Source of the DNA: Kaistella soli
Lineage (GTDB): Bacteria > Bacteroidota > Bacteroidia > Flavobacteriales > Weeksellaceae
Length of the DNA stretch: 64,000 bases
Direction: 5' to 3'
Assembly: GCF_019038595.1 (NCBI RefSeq)
Contig: NZ_JAHOPF010000005.1
Span: 62,001 to 126,000, forward strand
This document shows, in pieces, positions 31,620-38,910 of the stretch. The notes under the pieces were generated by a model, which saw nothing but the letters and a program-made list of their open reading frames with translations, was not told where the DNA came from and ran no database searches. The translations under genes were made by a program, and so were the position numbers. How positions within the stretch are numbered: position 1 is the first letter of the stretch; each line of letters begins with the position of its first letter.

Positions 31620-32333
31620 ATGAAGGCACTTATATTCGCAGCCGGAAAAGGCACCAGACTGAAACCGTTTACGGATCATCACCCAAAAGCACTTGCGGTG
31701 GTGAATGGCGTTCCGCTGCTGGAAAGAAATATAAAATTTCTTCAAAGCTTCGGAATCAATGACTTTGTAGTAAATATTTACCATTTTGGCGGTCAGATTG
31801 TTGACTTTTTAAAAAGAAATGATTGTTTCGGCGCTAAAATTGAGTTCTCCGACGAGCGCGATGAACTTCTTGAAACAGGCGGAGGCTTGGTTTTTGCAAG
31901 AAGATTTCTGGACCATGGAGAAGACTTTCTCATTATGAATGCTGATATCCTTACAGATCTTGATCTGAACGCATTTGTAAAATATCATAAGGAAAAGAAA
32001 GATTTTGCTACTTTAGCTGTATCGGATAGAAAAAGTTCCAGAAAATTACTTTTCAATTCCGAAATGATCCTTCGCGGCTGGCTGAATGTAGAAACCGGAG
32101 AACAGCGGCTTGCGGAATTCAACAAAGGATTCAAACCATTAGCATTCAGTGGAATACACTGTATTAATCCTGAGATATTTAGTAAAATAAAAAGGACAGG
32201 AAAGTTTTCGATTATGGAAGAATATCTGGATCTGATGCATACCGAACAGATTCATGGCTATGAGCACCAGGGAATCCTTATCGACGTAGGAAGACCGGAA
32301 TCGGTGCTGGAAGCCGAGAAAATATTTAAATAA
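31620..32333 (+). CDS. Sugar-1-phosphate nucleotidyltransferase, MurU-like
   Basis: A 237-residue NTP_transferase of the MurU/RmlA fold. The N-terminal pyrophosphorylase signature FAAGKGTRLKPFTDHHPKAL starts near residue 6. FLIMNADILTDLDL carries the metal-binding Asp, and the last part has FSGIHCINPEIF and GILIDVGRPESVLEAEKIF, close to MurU. Together with the AmgK-like kinase at 29635 it could convert MurNAc-1-P to UDP-MurNAc, bypassing de novo synthesis. The RapZ-C gene is 61 bp upstream and a LOG-family gene 6 nt downstream, so all should be co-transcribed. Confidence 0.87.
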   Translation: MKALIFAAGKGTRLKPFTDHHPKALAVVNGVPLLERNIKFLQSFGINDFVVNIYHFGGQIVDFLKRNDCFGAKIEFSDERDELLETGGGLVFARRFLDHGEDFLIMNADILTDLDLNAFVKYHKEKKDFATLAVSDRKSSRKLLFNSEMILRGWLNVETGEQRLAEFNKGFKPLAFSGIHCINPEIFSKIKRTGKFSIMEEYLDLMHTEQIHGYEHQGILIDVGRPESVLEAEKIFK

Positions 32334-32339
32334 GATTAA

Positions 32340-33098
32340 ATGAAGAAAATACCGAGAGGCAAAGGAACCACGAAAGCAGCGGCAGGAAACGAACTGGAAA
32401 TCGACCAGAAAGTACAGCGTTCTTTCACTGAAAAAACCTGGGATGAGACGATCTCTAAGGACAGCTGGATGGTTTTTAAAATCATGGCCGAATTTGTTGA
32501 CGGCTATGAAAGGCTTGCGAAAATCGGTCCGTGTGTATCCATTTTCGGCTCGGCAAGACTTGCTCCTGAAAGCGAGTATTATCAGATGGCGGTGGATATC
32601 GCCGAAAAAATTACAGAAATCGGTTTCGGTGTAATAACCGGCGGCGGTCCAGGAATCATGGAGGCCGGCAATAAAGGCGCAAATAAGGGCGGCGGCAAAT
32701 CCATCGGACTGAATATTGAACTTCCTTTTGAACAGCATTTCAACCCTTTTATCGACAAAGGTTACAGCATGGATTTTGACTACTTCTTCGTCAGAAAAGT
32801 AATGTTTGTAAAATATTCCCAGGGATTCATTGTGATGCCGGGCGGCTTTGGGACGATGGATGAACTGATGGAAGCAATGACTTTAATTCAAACCAATAAA
32901 ATCGGAAAATTTCCTATCGTTCTGGTAGGGTCGAAATTCTGGAGCGGACTTTTAGATTGGTTTAAAGGAACTTTACTGGAAAACGGAATGATTTCTGAGC
33001 AGGATTTGAGCCTTTACCGCATTGTGGATACTGCTGACGACGCAGTAGCTCATATTCAGGCATTTTACGATAAATACACTGTGAATGTGAACTTTTAA
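32340..33098 (+). CDS. LOG-family Rossmann-fold protein (TIGR00730-like)
   Basis: A 252-residue protein with the lysine-decarboxylase-like/LOG fold. It contains CVSIFGSARLAPES, GFGVITGGGPGIMEAGNKGA and the signature PGGFGTMDELMEAMTLIQT (PGGxGTxxE). LOG enzymes are nucleoside-5'-monophosphate phosphoribohydrolases that release free cytokinin-type or purine bases in plants and some bacteria. The substrate here is unknown. An N-terminal basic extension of about 40 residues precedes the domain. It begins 6 nt after the MurU-like gene, probably as the last gene of that operon. Confidence 0.88.
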   Translation: MKKIPRGKGTTKAAAGNELEIDQKVQRSFTEKTWDETISKDSWMVFKIMAEFVDGYERLAKIGPCVSIFGSARLAPESEYYQMAVDIAEKITEIGFGVITGGGPGIMEAGNKGANKGGGKSIGLNIELPFEQHFNPFIDKGYSMDFDYFFVRKVMFVKYSQGFIVMPGGFGTMDELMEAMTLIQTNKIGKFPIVLVGSKFWSGLLDWFKGTLLENGMISEQDLSLYRIVDTADDAVAHIQAFYDKYTVNVNF

Positions 33099-33137
33099 TT
33101 GGCATCATATTTGAGATTACAACAAAACATAAAAGAA

Positions 33138-33608
33138 ATGAAAAAGTTTTTACATATAGGAGGAATTTTTGTACTGATGATAATGATGAGTTTTGCTGTA
33201 GCAGACTTCTATTCATCGATGACAAAAGTAGATTATGTGGAAGGAAGCAAGACCCTGAAATTTACGACTAAAATGAATACTCAGCATATTTCTGACGCCA
33301 TCAAAATCAACCCGAACACAGCAGGGTTTGAAGCGGAAGTAAAGAAGTATGTGAACAATAATTTTGATCTGTACGTCAACGGAAGTCCCAAAACCCTTAC
33401 TTTCACAGGAAGCCAGGTTAACGGAGAATCTGTCTGGGTTTATTTTGAAACCGGCGGTGTGACCGAAATTAATTCAATAAGAATTAAAAATACTATTTTG
33501 CTCAGCACTTTCCCGAAACAGTTTAATTTAGTAAACATCGCTTACAAAGGAAATCAGAAAACAATGAATTTTCAAAGAGGAAAAGAAGTTAATGAGGTCA
33601 ATTTCTAA
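33138..33608 (+). CDS. Exported DUF6702-like protein
   Basis: A 156-residue protein with a signal peptide or single anchor (MKKFLHIGGIFVLMIMMSFA). The mature domain of ~130 residues is beta-rich: FYSSMTKVDYVEGSKTLKFT is followed by YVNNNFDLYVNGSPKTLTF and a terminal FQRGKEVNEVNF. Size, the opening YSSMTKVDY and the closing segment resemble the DUF6702 family of periplasmic proteins in Bacteroidetes; this match is from memory and only moderate. The ATG at 33138 puts the signal sequence at the N-terminus. No partner is evident. A very strong terminator follows 47 nt downstream. Confidence 0.7.
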   Translation: MKKFLHIGGIFVLMIMMSFAVADFYSSMTKVDYVEGSKTLKFTTKMNTQHISDAIKINPNTAGFEAEVKKYVNNNFDLYVNGSPKTLTFTGSQVNGESVWVYFETGGVTEINSIRIKNTILLSTFPKQFNLVNIAYKGNQKTMNFQRGKEVNEVNF

Positions 33609-33655
33609 AAGATTCCCTATTAAGATACCGATTTTAAATAGGACTCATTAATAAG

Positions 33656-33692
33656 CAGCCCCCAAAAAGTATATTTTTGGGGGCTGTTTAAT
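33656..33692 (+). terminator. Strong Rho-independent terminator
   Basis: A perfect 13-bp stem: CAGCCCCCAAAAA (33656-33668) and TTTTTGGGGGCTG (33674-33686) around a 5-nt loop, followed by TTTA. It may also limit transcription coming from fabI on the other strand. Confidence 0.93.
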
Positions 33693-33726
33693 TTTTGGTG
33701 ATATTTAAATAAGATTAAAGCTTATT

Positions 33727-34536
33727 TTATAAATCTTCAAATTTATCAACGATTTTCTGTGAAACTCCCGTGTTGCTGAAACCGCCGTCGTGGAATAAAT
33801 TCTGCATCGTTACTTTTCTGGTTAGATCTGAGAAAAGACTTACGCAATAGTTTGCACAATCCATCGCATCGGCATTTCCAAGTGGAGACATGCTGTCCGC
33901 AAAGTTAAAGAATCCGCTGATCCCTTTTACGCCTGCCCCGGCTTTGGTCATTACAGGAGATTGTGAAATCGTGTTTACGCGCACTTTTCTGTCGCCCCAG
34001 TAATATCCGAAACTTCTTGCAATACTTTCAAGATAAGATTTATTATCGGCCATGTCACCGTAATTCGGGAAAGTTCTTTGTGCAGCGATATAGGTTAAAG
34101 CGAGGATAGATCCCCATTCGTTCATGATATGTTTGTCCCATGCAGCTTTCATTACTTTATGGAAGGAAACGGAGGAAACATCCCATCCTTTTTCAAGGAA
34201 ATCATAATTAAGATCCGTATAAGCTTTTCCTTTTCTGATGTTTACTGACATACCGATGGAGTGAAGAATAAAATCGATTTTACCGAATTTCTGTTCAGCA
34301 TGTGCAAAAAGTTTTTCCAAATCTTCTACTGAAGTTGCATCTGCCGGAATGATATCTGATCCTGTTTTTTTTGCAAGTTCATCAATTTCTCCCATTCTCA
34401 TTGCGATAGGGGCATTGGATAAAATAAATTCAGCACCTTCTTCGTGGCATCTTTCTGCAACTTTCCATGCAATCGACTGGTCGTTCAATGCACCGAAAAT
34501 TATTCCTTTTTTGCCTTTTAGTAATCCGTATGACAT
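33727..34536 (-). CDS. fabI: Enoyl-[acyl-carrier-protein] reductase (NADH)
   Basis: Catalyses the last reductive step of the fatty-acid elongation cycle and is a target of triclosan. The 269-residue SDR-fold protein starts with MSYGLLKGKKGIIFGALND and the FabI-type glycine motif GALNDQSIAW. HSIGMSV lies near the middle, and the Tyr-x6-Lys catalytic pair is YGDMADNK. The ATG at 34536 is preferred to an in-frame start 22 codons upstream because it agrees with the family and lies 20 nt after a -7 box. The gene is monocistronic between terminators. Confidence 0.96.
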   Translation of the reverse strand: MSYGLLKGKKGIIFGALNDQSIAWKVAERCHEEGAEFILSNAPIAMRMGEIDELAKKTGSDIIPADATSVEDLEKLFAHAEQKFGKIDFILHSIGMSVNIRKGKAYTDLNYDFLEKGWDVSSVSFHKVMKAAWDKHIMNEWGSILALTYIAAQRTFPNYGDMADNKSYLESIARSFGYYWGDRKVRVNTISQSPVMTKAGAGVKGISGFFNFADSMSPLGNADAMDCANYCVSLFSDLTRKVTMQNLFHDGGFSNTGVSQKIVDKFEDL

Positions 34537-34556
34537 AATAATGTTTTTATTTTCCA

Positions 34557-34564
34557 CAAATTTA
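34557..34564 (-). promoter_or_regulatory. -7 box of fabI
   Basis: On the minus strand it reads TAAATTTG, 20 nt before the ATG at 34536. The in-frame upstream ATG would lie above this box, which supports the shorter fabI. Confidence 0.45.
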
Positions 34565-34586
34565 AAATTTTTATTGCTTACTGCAT

Positions 34587-34615
34587 AAAAAAAGAGAACC
34601 AATTTCTTGGTTCTC
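34587..34615 (-). terminator. Rho-independent terminator of the LEA-like gene
   Basis: GAGAACCAA / TTGGTTCTC around a 4-nt loop, with a 7-base T run on the minus strand. Confidence 0.9.
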
Positions 34616-34639
34616 CCACTTAACTATATGAAATTATGA

Positions 34640-34972
34640 TTAGTTGGTGCTCTTGTTCCATTCCGCTTTGGCGTCTTCAGCGGTATCTTTTGCCGCATCG
34701 GCAACGTTGTCAGCAGCATCTTTCGTATTTTCCCATGCATCTTCGGTCCAGTCTTTGGTTTTTTCCCATGCATCAGAAACTGCGTCTTTAGTATCTTCCC
34801 AGGCATCGGATACATTATCTTTGGCTCTCTCTGTCCATCCTTCTGCTGTTGGCGTTTCGTTTCTGTCGCGCTGCTCACGGATGTAATCTTTAGCTCGGTC
34901 AGCATAATCGTTTACAGTCCATTTTGCCTTGTCTACGGCATTTTCTGCTTTGTTATAATCTTGTCTGTCCAT
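34640..34972 (-). CDS. Trp-rich LEA/apolipophorin-like amphipathic repeat protein
   Basis: A 110-residue, highly charged protein without a signal peptide. From about residue 40 it consists of short repeats of the type AWExTKDxVSD (DAWEDTKDAVSD, DAWEKTKDWTED, DAWENTKDAADN), then Ala/Asp-rich VADAAKDTAEDA. This spacing gives an amphipathic helix with tryptophan on one face, resembling late-embryogenesis-abundant or YtxH/CsbD-type stress proteins. Stress-induced membrane or protein protection is a reasonable guess only. The start MDRQDYNK at 34972 was chosen over upstream in-frame ATGs. It ends at its own terminator. Confidence 0.7.
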   Translation of the reverse strand: MDRQDYNKAENAVDKAKWTVNDYADRAKDYIREQRDRNETPTAEGWTERAKDNVSDAWEDTKDAVSDAWEKTKDWTEDAWENTKDAADNVADAAKDTAEDAKAEWNKSTN

Positions 34973-35160
34973 AATACTGTTTTTATTAATTAATGATTTG
35001 GTGAAAAATTTAATTTGATATTCAGTAAGTTGCAACAACTATTCCCAAAACATTTAACTTTATGTTAAATAAGTTATAAAGTTTTGCTAATAATTTTATG
35101 AGTAATAGGGCGCATTTAAAAAATTTAAATAAAGCTAATCTCACTTAACTTTTTTGAAAG

Positions 35161-35168
35161 TATATTTG
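35161..35168 (+). promoter_or_regulatory. -7 box of tag
   Basis: TATATTTG ends 3 nt before the ATG at 35172. An in-frame upstream ATG at 35154 would precede the box, so 35172 is the better start. Confidence 0.45.
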
Positions 35169-35171
35169 AAT

Positions 35172-35732
35172 ATGGTAAAAATACGTTGCGGCTGGTGCGA
35201 AAAAAATGATCTTTACAGAAAATACCACGATGAGGAATGGGGGAAACCTGTGTACGATGACAAAACTATTTTTGAGTTTTTGGTGCTTGAAAGTTTTCAG
35301 GCCGGCCTTTCATGGTATACTATTCTCAAAAAGCGGGAGAATTTCCAGCTTGCATTTGATAATTTTGATTATCAGAAAATTGCCGGATATTCAGAGGAAA
35401 AGGTAGAAGAACTCATGCAGAATATAGGAATTATCCGAAACCGGCTGAAGATTTTAGCGACCGTAAATAACGCGAAAAAATTCATGGAAGTTCAGAAGGA
35501 ATTCGGGAGTTTTTCAGCTTACATCTGGAACTTTGTGGGCGGAAAACCCATCGATAATCAGTTTAAAGAATTAAAGGAAGTTCCCGCAACCACCGAAATT
35601 TCTGATCAGCTTGCTAAAGATTTTAAGAAACGCGGCTTCAAGTTTCTGGGTTCTACCGTAGTTTATGCACACATGCAGGCAACTGGGATGGTGAATGATC
35701 ATGTAATCAACTGCCATACGCGGCAAATCTAA
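35172..35732 (+). CDS. tag: DNA-3-methyladenine glycosylase I
   Basis: Removes 3-methyladenine from alkylated DNA as the first step of base-excision repair. The 186-residue helix-hairpin-helix protein begins VKIRCGWCEKNDLYRKYHDE EWGKP (zinc Cys and the YHDEEWG motif). It continues with FLVLESFQAGLSWYTIL and FKFLGSTVVYAHMQATGMV and ends NCHTRQ, including the C-terminal zinc-ligand His/Cys region of Tag. The start at 35172 is set by family alignment and the -7 box. It is convergent with the nucleoside phosphorylase. Confidence 0.95.
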   Translation: MVKIRCGWCEKNDLYRKYHDEEWGKPVYDDKTIFEFLVLESFQAGLSWYTILKKRENFQLAFDNFDYQKIAGYSEEKVEELMQNIGIIRNRLKILATVNNAKKFMEVQKEFGSFSAYIWNFVGGKPIDNQFKELKEVPATTEISDQLAKDFKKRGFKFLGSTVVYAHMQATGMVNDHVINCHTRQI

Positions 35733-35746
35733 AAGAGCAAATAAAA

Positions 35747-35781
35747 AAAATGTATCAACCGTAAAACTATTGATACATTTT
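35747..35781. terminator. Bidirectional terminator between tag and nucleoside phosphorylase
   Basis: 12-bp stem AAAATGTATCAA (35747-35758) / TTGATACATTTT (35770-35781), with A-rich and T-rich flanks on the two sides. It can serve both convergent genes. Confidence 0.8.
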
Positions 35782-35802
35782 CATATTCATTCTATGAACG
35801 GA

Positions 35803-36657
35803 TTATTTTATAATTCTTTCCAAAACCCACTCGATCATATTTTTCTCTGAACTGTGGTGGTCGGCTGAAAATTCTCCGCGTCTTCTGTTGGCAATAACGC
35901 AGTTTACTGTGAGTGCTTTATGTCCTAAAAGTTTTGCAAGACCATAAATTGCCGAAGTTTCCATTTCGAAATTGGTTACTCCAAGATCATTTAAAGTTTC
36001 CAGAAACTGATCGTCCAATGCTTTCAAACGCAGCTGTCTCCCTTGGGGAGCGTAGAATCCCGGGAAAGTTGCGGTATTTCCGTGGTATTTTGCGTCTTTA
36101 TACAGTTCGGAAATATCTTCTGCCCAATCCGAAAAATAAAGCATCGGTTTTATTTTCTCGTAAGGGAATTTATCTAAAAAGTTTTTCGAAAATTCATTTT
36201 CAAACTGATAATCCTGATAAAAATGAAGCAACCCGTCCAGACCTACTACATTCTGGGTAACCAGCATATTATCCACTTCTACGTCCGGATTTACACTTCC
36301 GCAAGTTCCCATTCTGAACATCTGAAGAGATTTATGATCCGTCTTGAACTCTTTTTCCTTCAAATCGATATTCACCAAAGCATCCAGCTCGTTCATCACG
36401 ATATCAATATTTTCGGTACCGATTCCTGTAGACATTACGGTAATTCTTTCGCCGCGCAAAGTTCCGGTGTGAGTGTAAAATTCTCTTTTGTTTTTCCTGA
36501 TCTCGATGGTGTCGAAATACTTTGAAACTTTTGGTACTCTGTCTGGGTCACCAACTAAAATTATTTTTTCTGCAAGATCTTCAGGTAGAAGATTGAGGTG
36601 ATAAACACTTCCGTCGGGATTTAGCACCAACTCGGAAGCCGCTAATTTATTCAGCAT
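35803..36657 (-). CDS. Nucleoside phosphorylase (uridine phosphorylase-like)
   Basis: A 284-residue PNP/UDP-family phosphorylase releasing base and ribose-1-phosphate from nucleosides. Motifs visible are the N-terminal phosphate-binding ILVGDPDRVPKVSKYF, VMSTGIGTENIDIVMNEL, FRMGTCGSVNPDV, and FEMETSAIYGLAKLLGHKAL with the Glu-Met-Glu ribose site. The Uup/uridine-phosphorylase subfamily is suggested by the first motif; substrate preference cannot be fixed from sequence. It is convergent with tag across a bidirectional terminator. Confidence 0.92.
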   Translation of the reverse strand: MLNKLAASELVLNPDGSVYHLNLLPEDLAEKIILVGDPDRVPKVSKYFDTIEIRKNKREFYTHTGTLRGERITVMSTGIGTENIDIVMNELDALVNIDLKEKEFKTDHKSLQMFRMGTCGSVNPDVEVDNMLVTQNVVGLDGLLHFYQDYQFENEFSKNFLDKFPYEKIKPMLYFSDWAEDISELYKDAKYHGNTATFPGFYAPQGRQLRLKALDDQFLETLNDLGVTNFEMETSAIYGLAKLLGHKALTVNCVIANRRRGEFSADHHSSEKNMIEWVLERIIK

Positions 36658-36745
36658 ATTATTTTTTGTTTTTGAATTAAAAAAACCTTTAAAAAAGGGT
36701 ATTAAAGGTAAGAAGATTTTTTGTTCTGATAAAATTTAAATAACC

Positions 36746-37069
36746 TTATCCTCCCACGCGTTTGGTTTTATAACCCATTTCCTGAAGAATCTTCATGATT
36801 TTGTCGCGGTTATCTCCCTGAATTACAATCACTCCGTCCTTTTCGGAACCTCCGATACCGAGTGTTGTTTTTATTTTTTTCGAAATGGTTTTAAGATCAT
36901 CATCGCTTCCTTCAAAGCCCTCGATTAAAGTTACGGGTTTACCGTTTCTTCCCTTTTTTTCAAATTTGCATACCAGAGGTTCTTTCTGCACAAATTTTTC
37001 TTCGGGCATCTTAAAATCCTGTTCTTCATGTTCAGGGAAAAGATTTTTCAGTTGATCTCGTAAATCCAT
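36746..37069 (-). CDS. SUI1/YciH-family translation initiation factor
   Basis: A 107-residue protein with the eIF1/SUI1 fold. The central segment VTLIEGFEGSDDDLKTISKK is followed by IKTTLGIGGSEKDGVIVIQG, and the end is DKIMKILQEMGYKTKRVGG. The G-rich turn and TLG-x-GGS-x-KDG motif are hallmarks of YciH-like bacterial SUI1 proteins, which modulate start-site stringency. The role in bacteria is only partly known. A -7 box lies exactly 4 nt before the ATG. The gene is divergent from the MarR regulator, 153 bp away. Confidence 0.9.
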   Translation of the reverse strand: MDLRDQLKNLFPEHEEQDFKMPEEKFVQKEPLVCKFEKKGRNGKPVTLIEGFEGSDDDLKTISKKIKTTLGIGGSEKDGVIVIQGDNRDKIMKILQEMGYKTKRVGG

Positions 37070-37073
37070 GGAA

Positions 37074-37081
37074 CAAAATTA
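37074..37081 (-). promoter_or_regulatory. -7 box of the SUI1 gene
   Basis: On the minus strand it reads TAATTTTG and ends exactly 4 nt before the ATG at 37069. Confidence 0.4.
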
Positions 37082-37182
37082 ATGAAATAAATCTTTTTTC
37101 CATCTTTAATTTCTTTTCAGATATTAAATAATCATTATACAGCCAGCCTTGAATGCTAAAAAACTGTTAAAACAATTCATTG

Positions 37183-37215
37183 GTTCGTTTTGTTCCGAAC
37201 TAAGTTTTATATTTG
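37183..37215 (+). promoter_or_regulatory. Operator-like inverted repeat and -7 box of the efflux operon
   Basis: GTTCG (37183-37187) and CGAAC (37196-37200) form an inverted repeat with an 8-nt spacer, containing a second palindrome GTTCCGAAC (37192-37200). TATATTTG (37208-37215) follows 7 nt later and ends 7 nt before the regulator ATG. The repeat occupies the core promoter upstream of the -7 box, the position expected for autorepression by the MarR/GbsR protein. Confidence 0.55.
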
Positions 37216-37222
37216 CGGAATA

Positions 37223-37678
37223 ATGAATTCAACCATCGAAATTAACAGGGAAATCTTCCGTGAAATGGTGAAGTTTTATGGGGAAACTCTGAATCTTCCG
37301 CCGCTTTCTGCTAAAATCTACGCTTACCTTATTTTCGATTTCGAGAGAAACGGCATCTGTTTCGAAGAATTCGTAGAGGTGTTCTCGGCCAGTAAAAGCT
37401 CGGTTTCTTCTAATCTTAATTTACTACTGAATGCCAATTTAATTGTAGATTTTAATAAAATTAATGAGCGGAAAAGGTTTTTCATGATCAATGAGAATTA
37501 CATGCAAATCCGTTTTACGGCAATTATCGACAAGATGAAACGGGAAATCTCTATTCTGGATCAGCTGAATGAGTTCCGGAAAAGCAATGATGAAAAGATC
37601 CTCGAGAGATTTGAAATCTATAAATCTCTCTTAAATAAAAATATAAAGAATATCGAAGAAACACTACATAAAATTTAA
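37223..37678 (+). CDS. MarR/GbsR-type transcriptional regulator of the RND operon
   Basis: A 151-residue winged-helix protein. The helix-turn-helix lies at about residues 45-75 (ICFEEFVEVFSASKSSVSSN, LNLLLNANLI), followed by a wing and a C-terminal helical dimerisation region (MKREISILDQLNEFRKS). The layout matches GbsR/MarR regulators, which repress efflux operons until a ligand binds. The ATG at 37223 is preferred to a non-ATG upstream start because it follows the -7 box. The efflux adaptor starts 2 nt after its stop, so it is the first gene of a four-gene operon and probably regulates it. Confidence 0.85.
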   Translation: MNSTIEINREIFREMVKFYGETLNLPPLSAKIYAYLIFDFERNGICFEEFVEVFSASKSSVSSNLNLLLNANLIVDFNKINERKRFFMINENYMQIRFTAIIDKMKREISILDQLNEFRKSNDEKILERFEIYKSLLNKNIKNIEETLHKI

Positions 37679-37680
37679 TT

Positions 37681-38910
37681 ATGAAAAACAAACTAATCCT
37701 ACTTTCCCTTTCTGTGTTAACAGTTTTATCCTGTAAAAAGAAAGAGGAAGTGAAGCAGGACGGCCCTAAAGAAGTTCCTGTGGTGGCCGTTCAGGTAAAA
37801 AATGTTACCGGTTACTCATCTTTCCCCGCATCCATTCAGGGGCGCGTAAACAATGATGTACGTGCGAAAATACAGGGATATATTACTCAGGTTTTGGTGG
37901 ACGAAGGACAGTATGTAGTGAAAGGACAGCCACTTTTCCGTCTGGAAACGAATACGCTTAACGAAACAGCTGACGCTGCCAAAGCGGGAATCGGTGCTGC
38001 GCAGTCGGGAGTGACGGCGGCAAAAGCAAATGTGAGCGCGGCTCAGGCAAACGTAAATGCAGCTCAGGTAGAAGTGAACAAACTGGTTCCTTTGGTACAG
38101 AAAAATATCATAAGCAGTGTTCAGTTAGAAACTGCAAAAGCAAATCTGGCGCGTGCACAGGCCCAGCTTTCCCAAGCCAGAGCCGCACAGCAGCAGGCGA
38201 GTGCGAGTGTTTCTCAGGCTGCCGCGACTTACAAAGGAGTTCAGGCAAACATCAATTACTCAGTGATCCGGGCGCCGATATCAGGCGTTATCGGAAAACT
38301 TCCTTTAAAAGTGGGAAGTTTGGTTGGGCCTAATGATCCATTACCGCTTACTACCGTTTCCGACACCAGCGCTGTTTTTGCCTATTTTTCAATGAATGAA
38401 AAAGAATATCTGAACTTTTTAGAAGATTCCGTGGGAGCAACTGTTCCGGAAAAATTAAGAAATATGCCGATGGTGGAACTGGAACTGGTGAACGGCAGCA
38501 AATATCCCGAAAAAGGGAAAATAGAAGCGGTAACCGGGCAGATCGATCCGCAAACCGGAACCATTCAGTTTAGAGTTTCTTTCCCAAATGGTTCAAAATT
38601 ATTAAGTAACGGAAACAGCGGCACCATTAAATTCCCCAAACAATATGATCAGGCTTTAGTGGTTCCCGAAAGTTCGACTTTCGAGCAGCAAGGTTTGGTA
38701 TATGTGTACAGAGTGGAAAAAGATACCGCGCAAAATGTTATGATCGGAGTTATCGACCGGGTGAACAACATGGTGATTGTAAAAGACGGCATCAGTAAAG
38801 GCGATAAAATTGTTGCGCAGGGCGTTGGGACTTTAAAATCCGGAACAGCCGTAAAATCTAAACCAGTGAATTTTGACGAAATTGTAAACGCCATAAAACC
38901 GATTTTCTAA
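37681..38910 (+). CDS. RND efflux periplasmic adaptor (membrane fusion lipoprotein)
   Basis: A 409-residue MFP of the AcrA/MexA type. The lipobox is VLSC (Cys18). The biotinyl-lipoyl half-motif VRAKIQGYITQVLVDEGQYV comes next, then a long Ala/Gln-rich alpha-hairpin (residues ~95-185, with many AxAxxxAAQ heptads), the second lipoyl half VIRAPISGVIGKLPL, and a beta-barrel domain. It bridges inner-membrane pump and outer-membrane channel. It starts 2 nt after the regulator stop and its stop codon overlaps the pump start by 1 nt. Confidence 0.95.
   Translation: MKNKLILLSLSVLTVLSCKKKEEVKQDGPKEVPVVAVQVKNVTGYSSFPASIQGRVNNDVRAKIQGYITQVLVDEGQYVVKGQPLFRLETNTLNETADAAKAGIGAAQSGVTAAKANVSAAQANVNAAQVEVNKLVPLVQKNIISSVQLETAKANLARAQAQLSQARAAQQQASASVSQAAATYKGVQANINYSVIRAPISGVIGKLPLKVGSLVGPNDPLPLTTVSDTSAVFAYFSMNEKEYLNFLEDSVGATVPEKLRNMPMVELELVNGSKYPEKGKIEAVTGQIDPQTGTIQFRVSFPNGSKLLSNGNSGTIKFPKQYDQALVVPESSTFEQQGLVYVYRVEKDTAQNVMIGVIDRVNNMVIVKDGISKGDKIVAQGVGTLKSGTAVKSKPVNFDEIVNAIKPIF

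Noticed and set aside
34624-34905. Second basic reading frame overlapping the LEA-like gene
   Set aside because: Lys-rich composition produced by reading the repeat out of frame; no start context.
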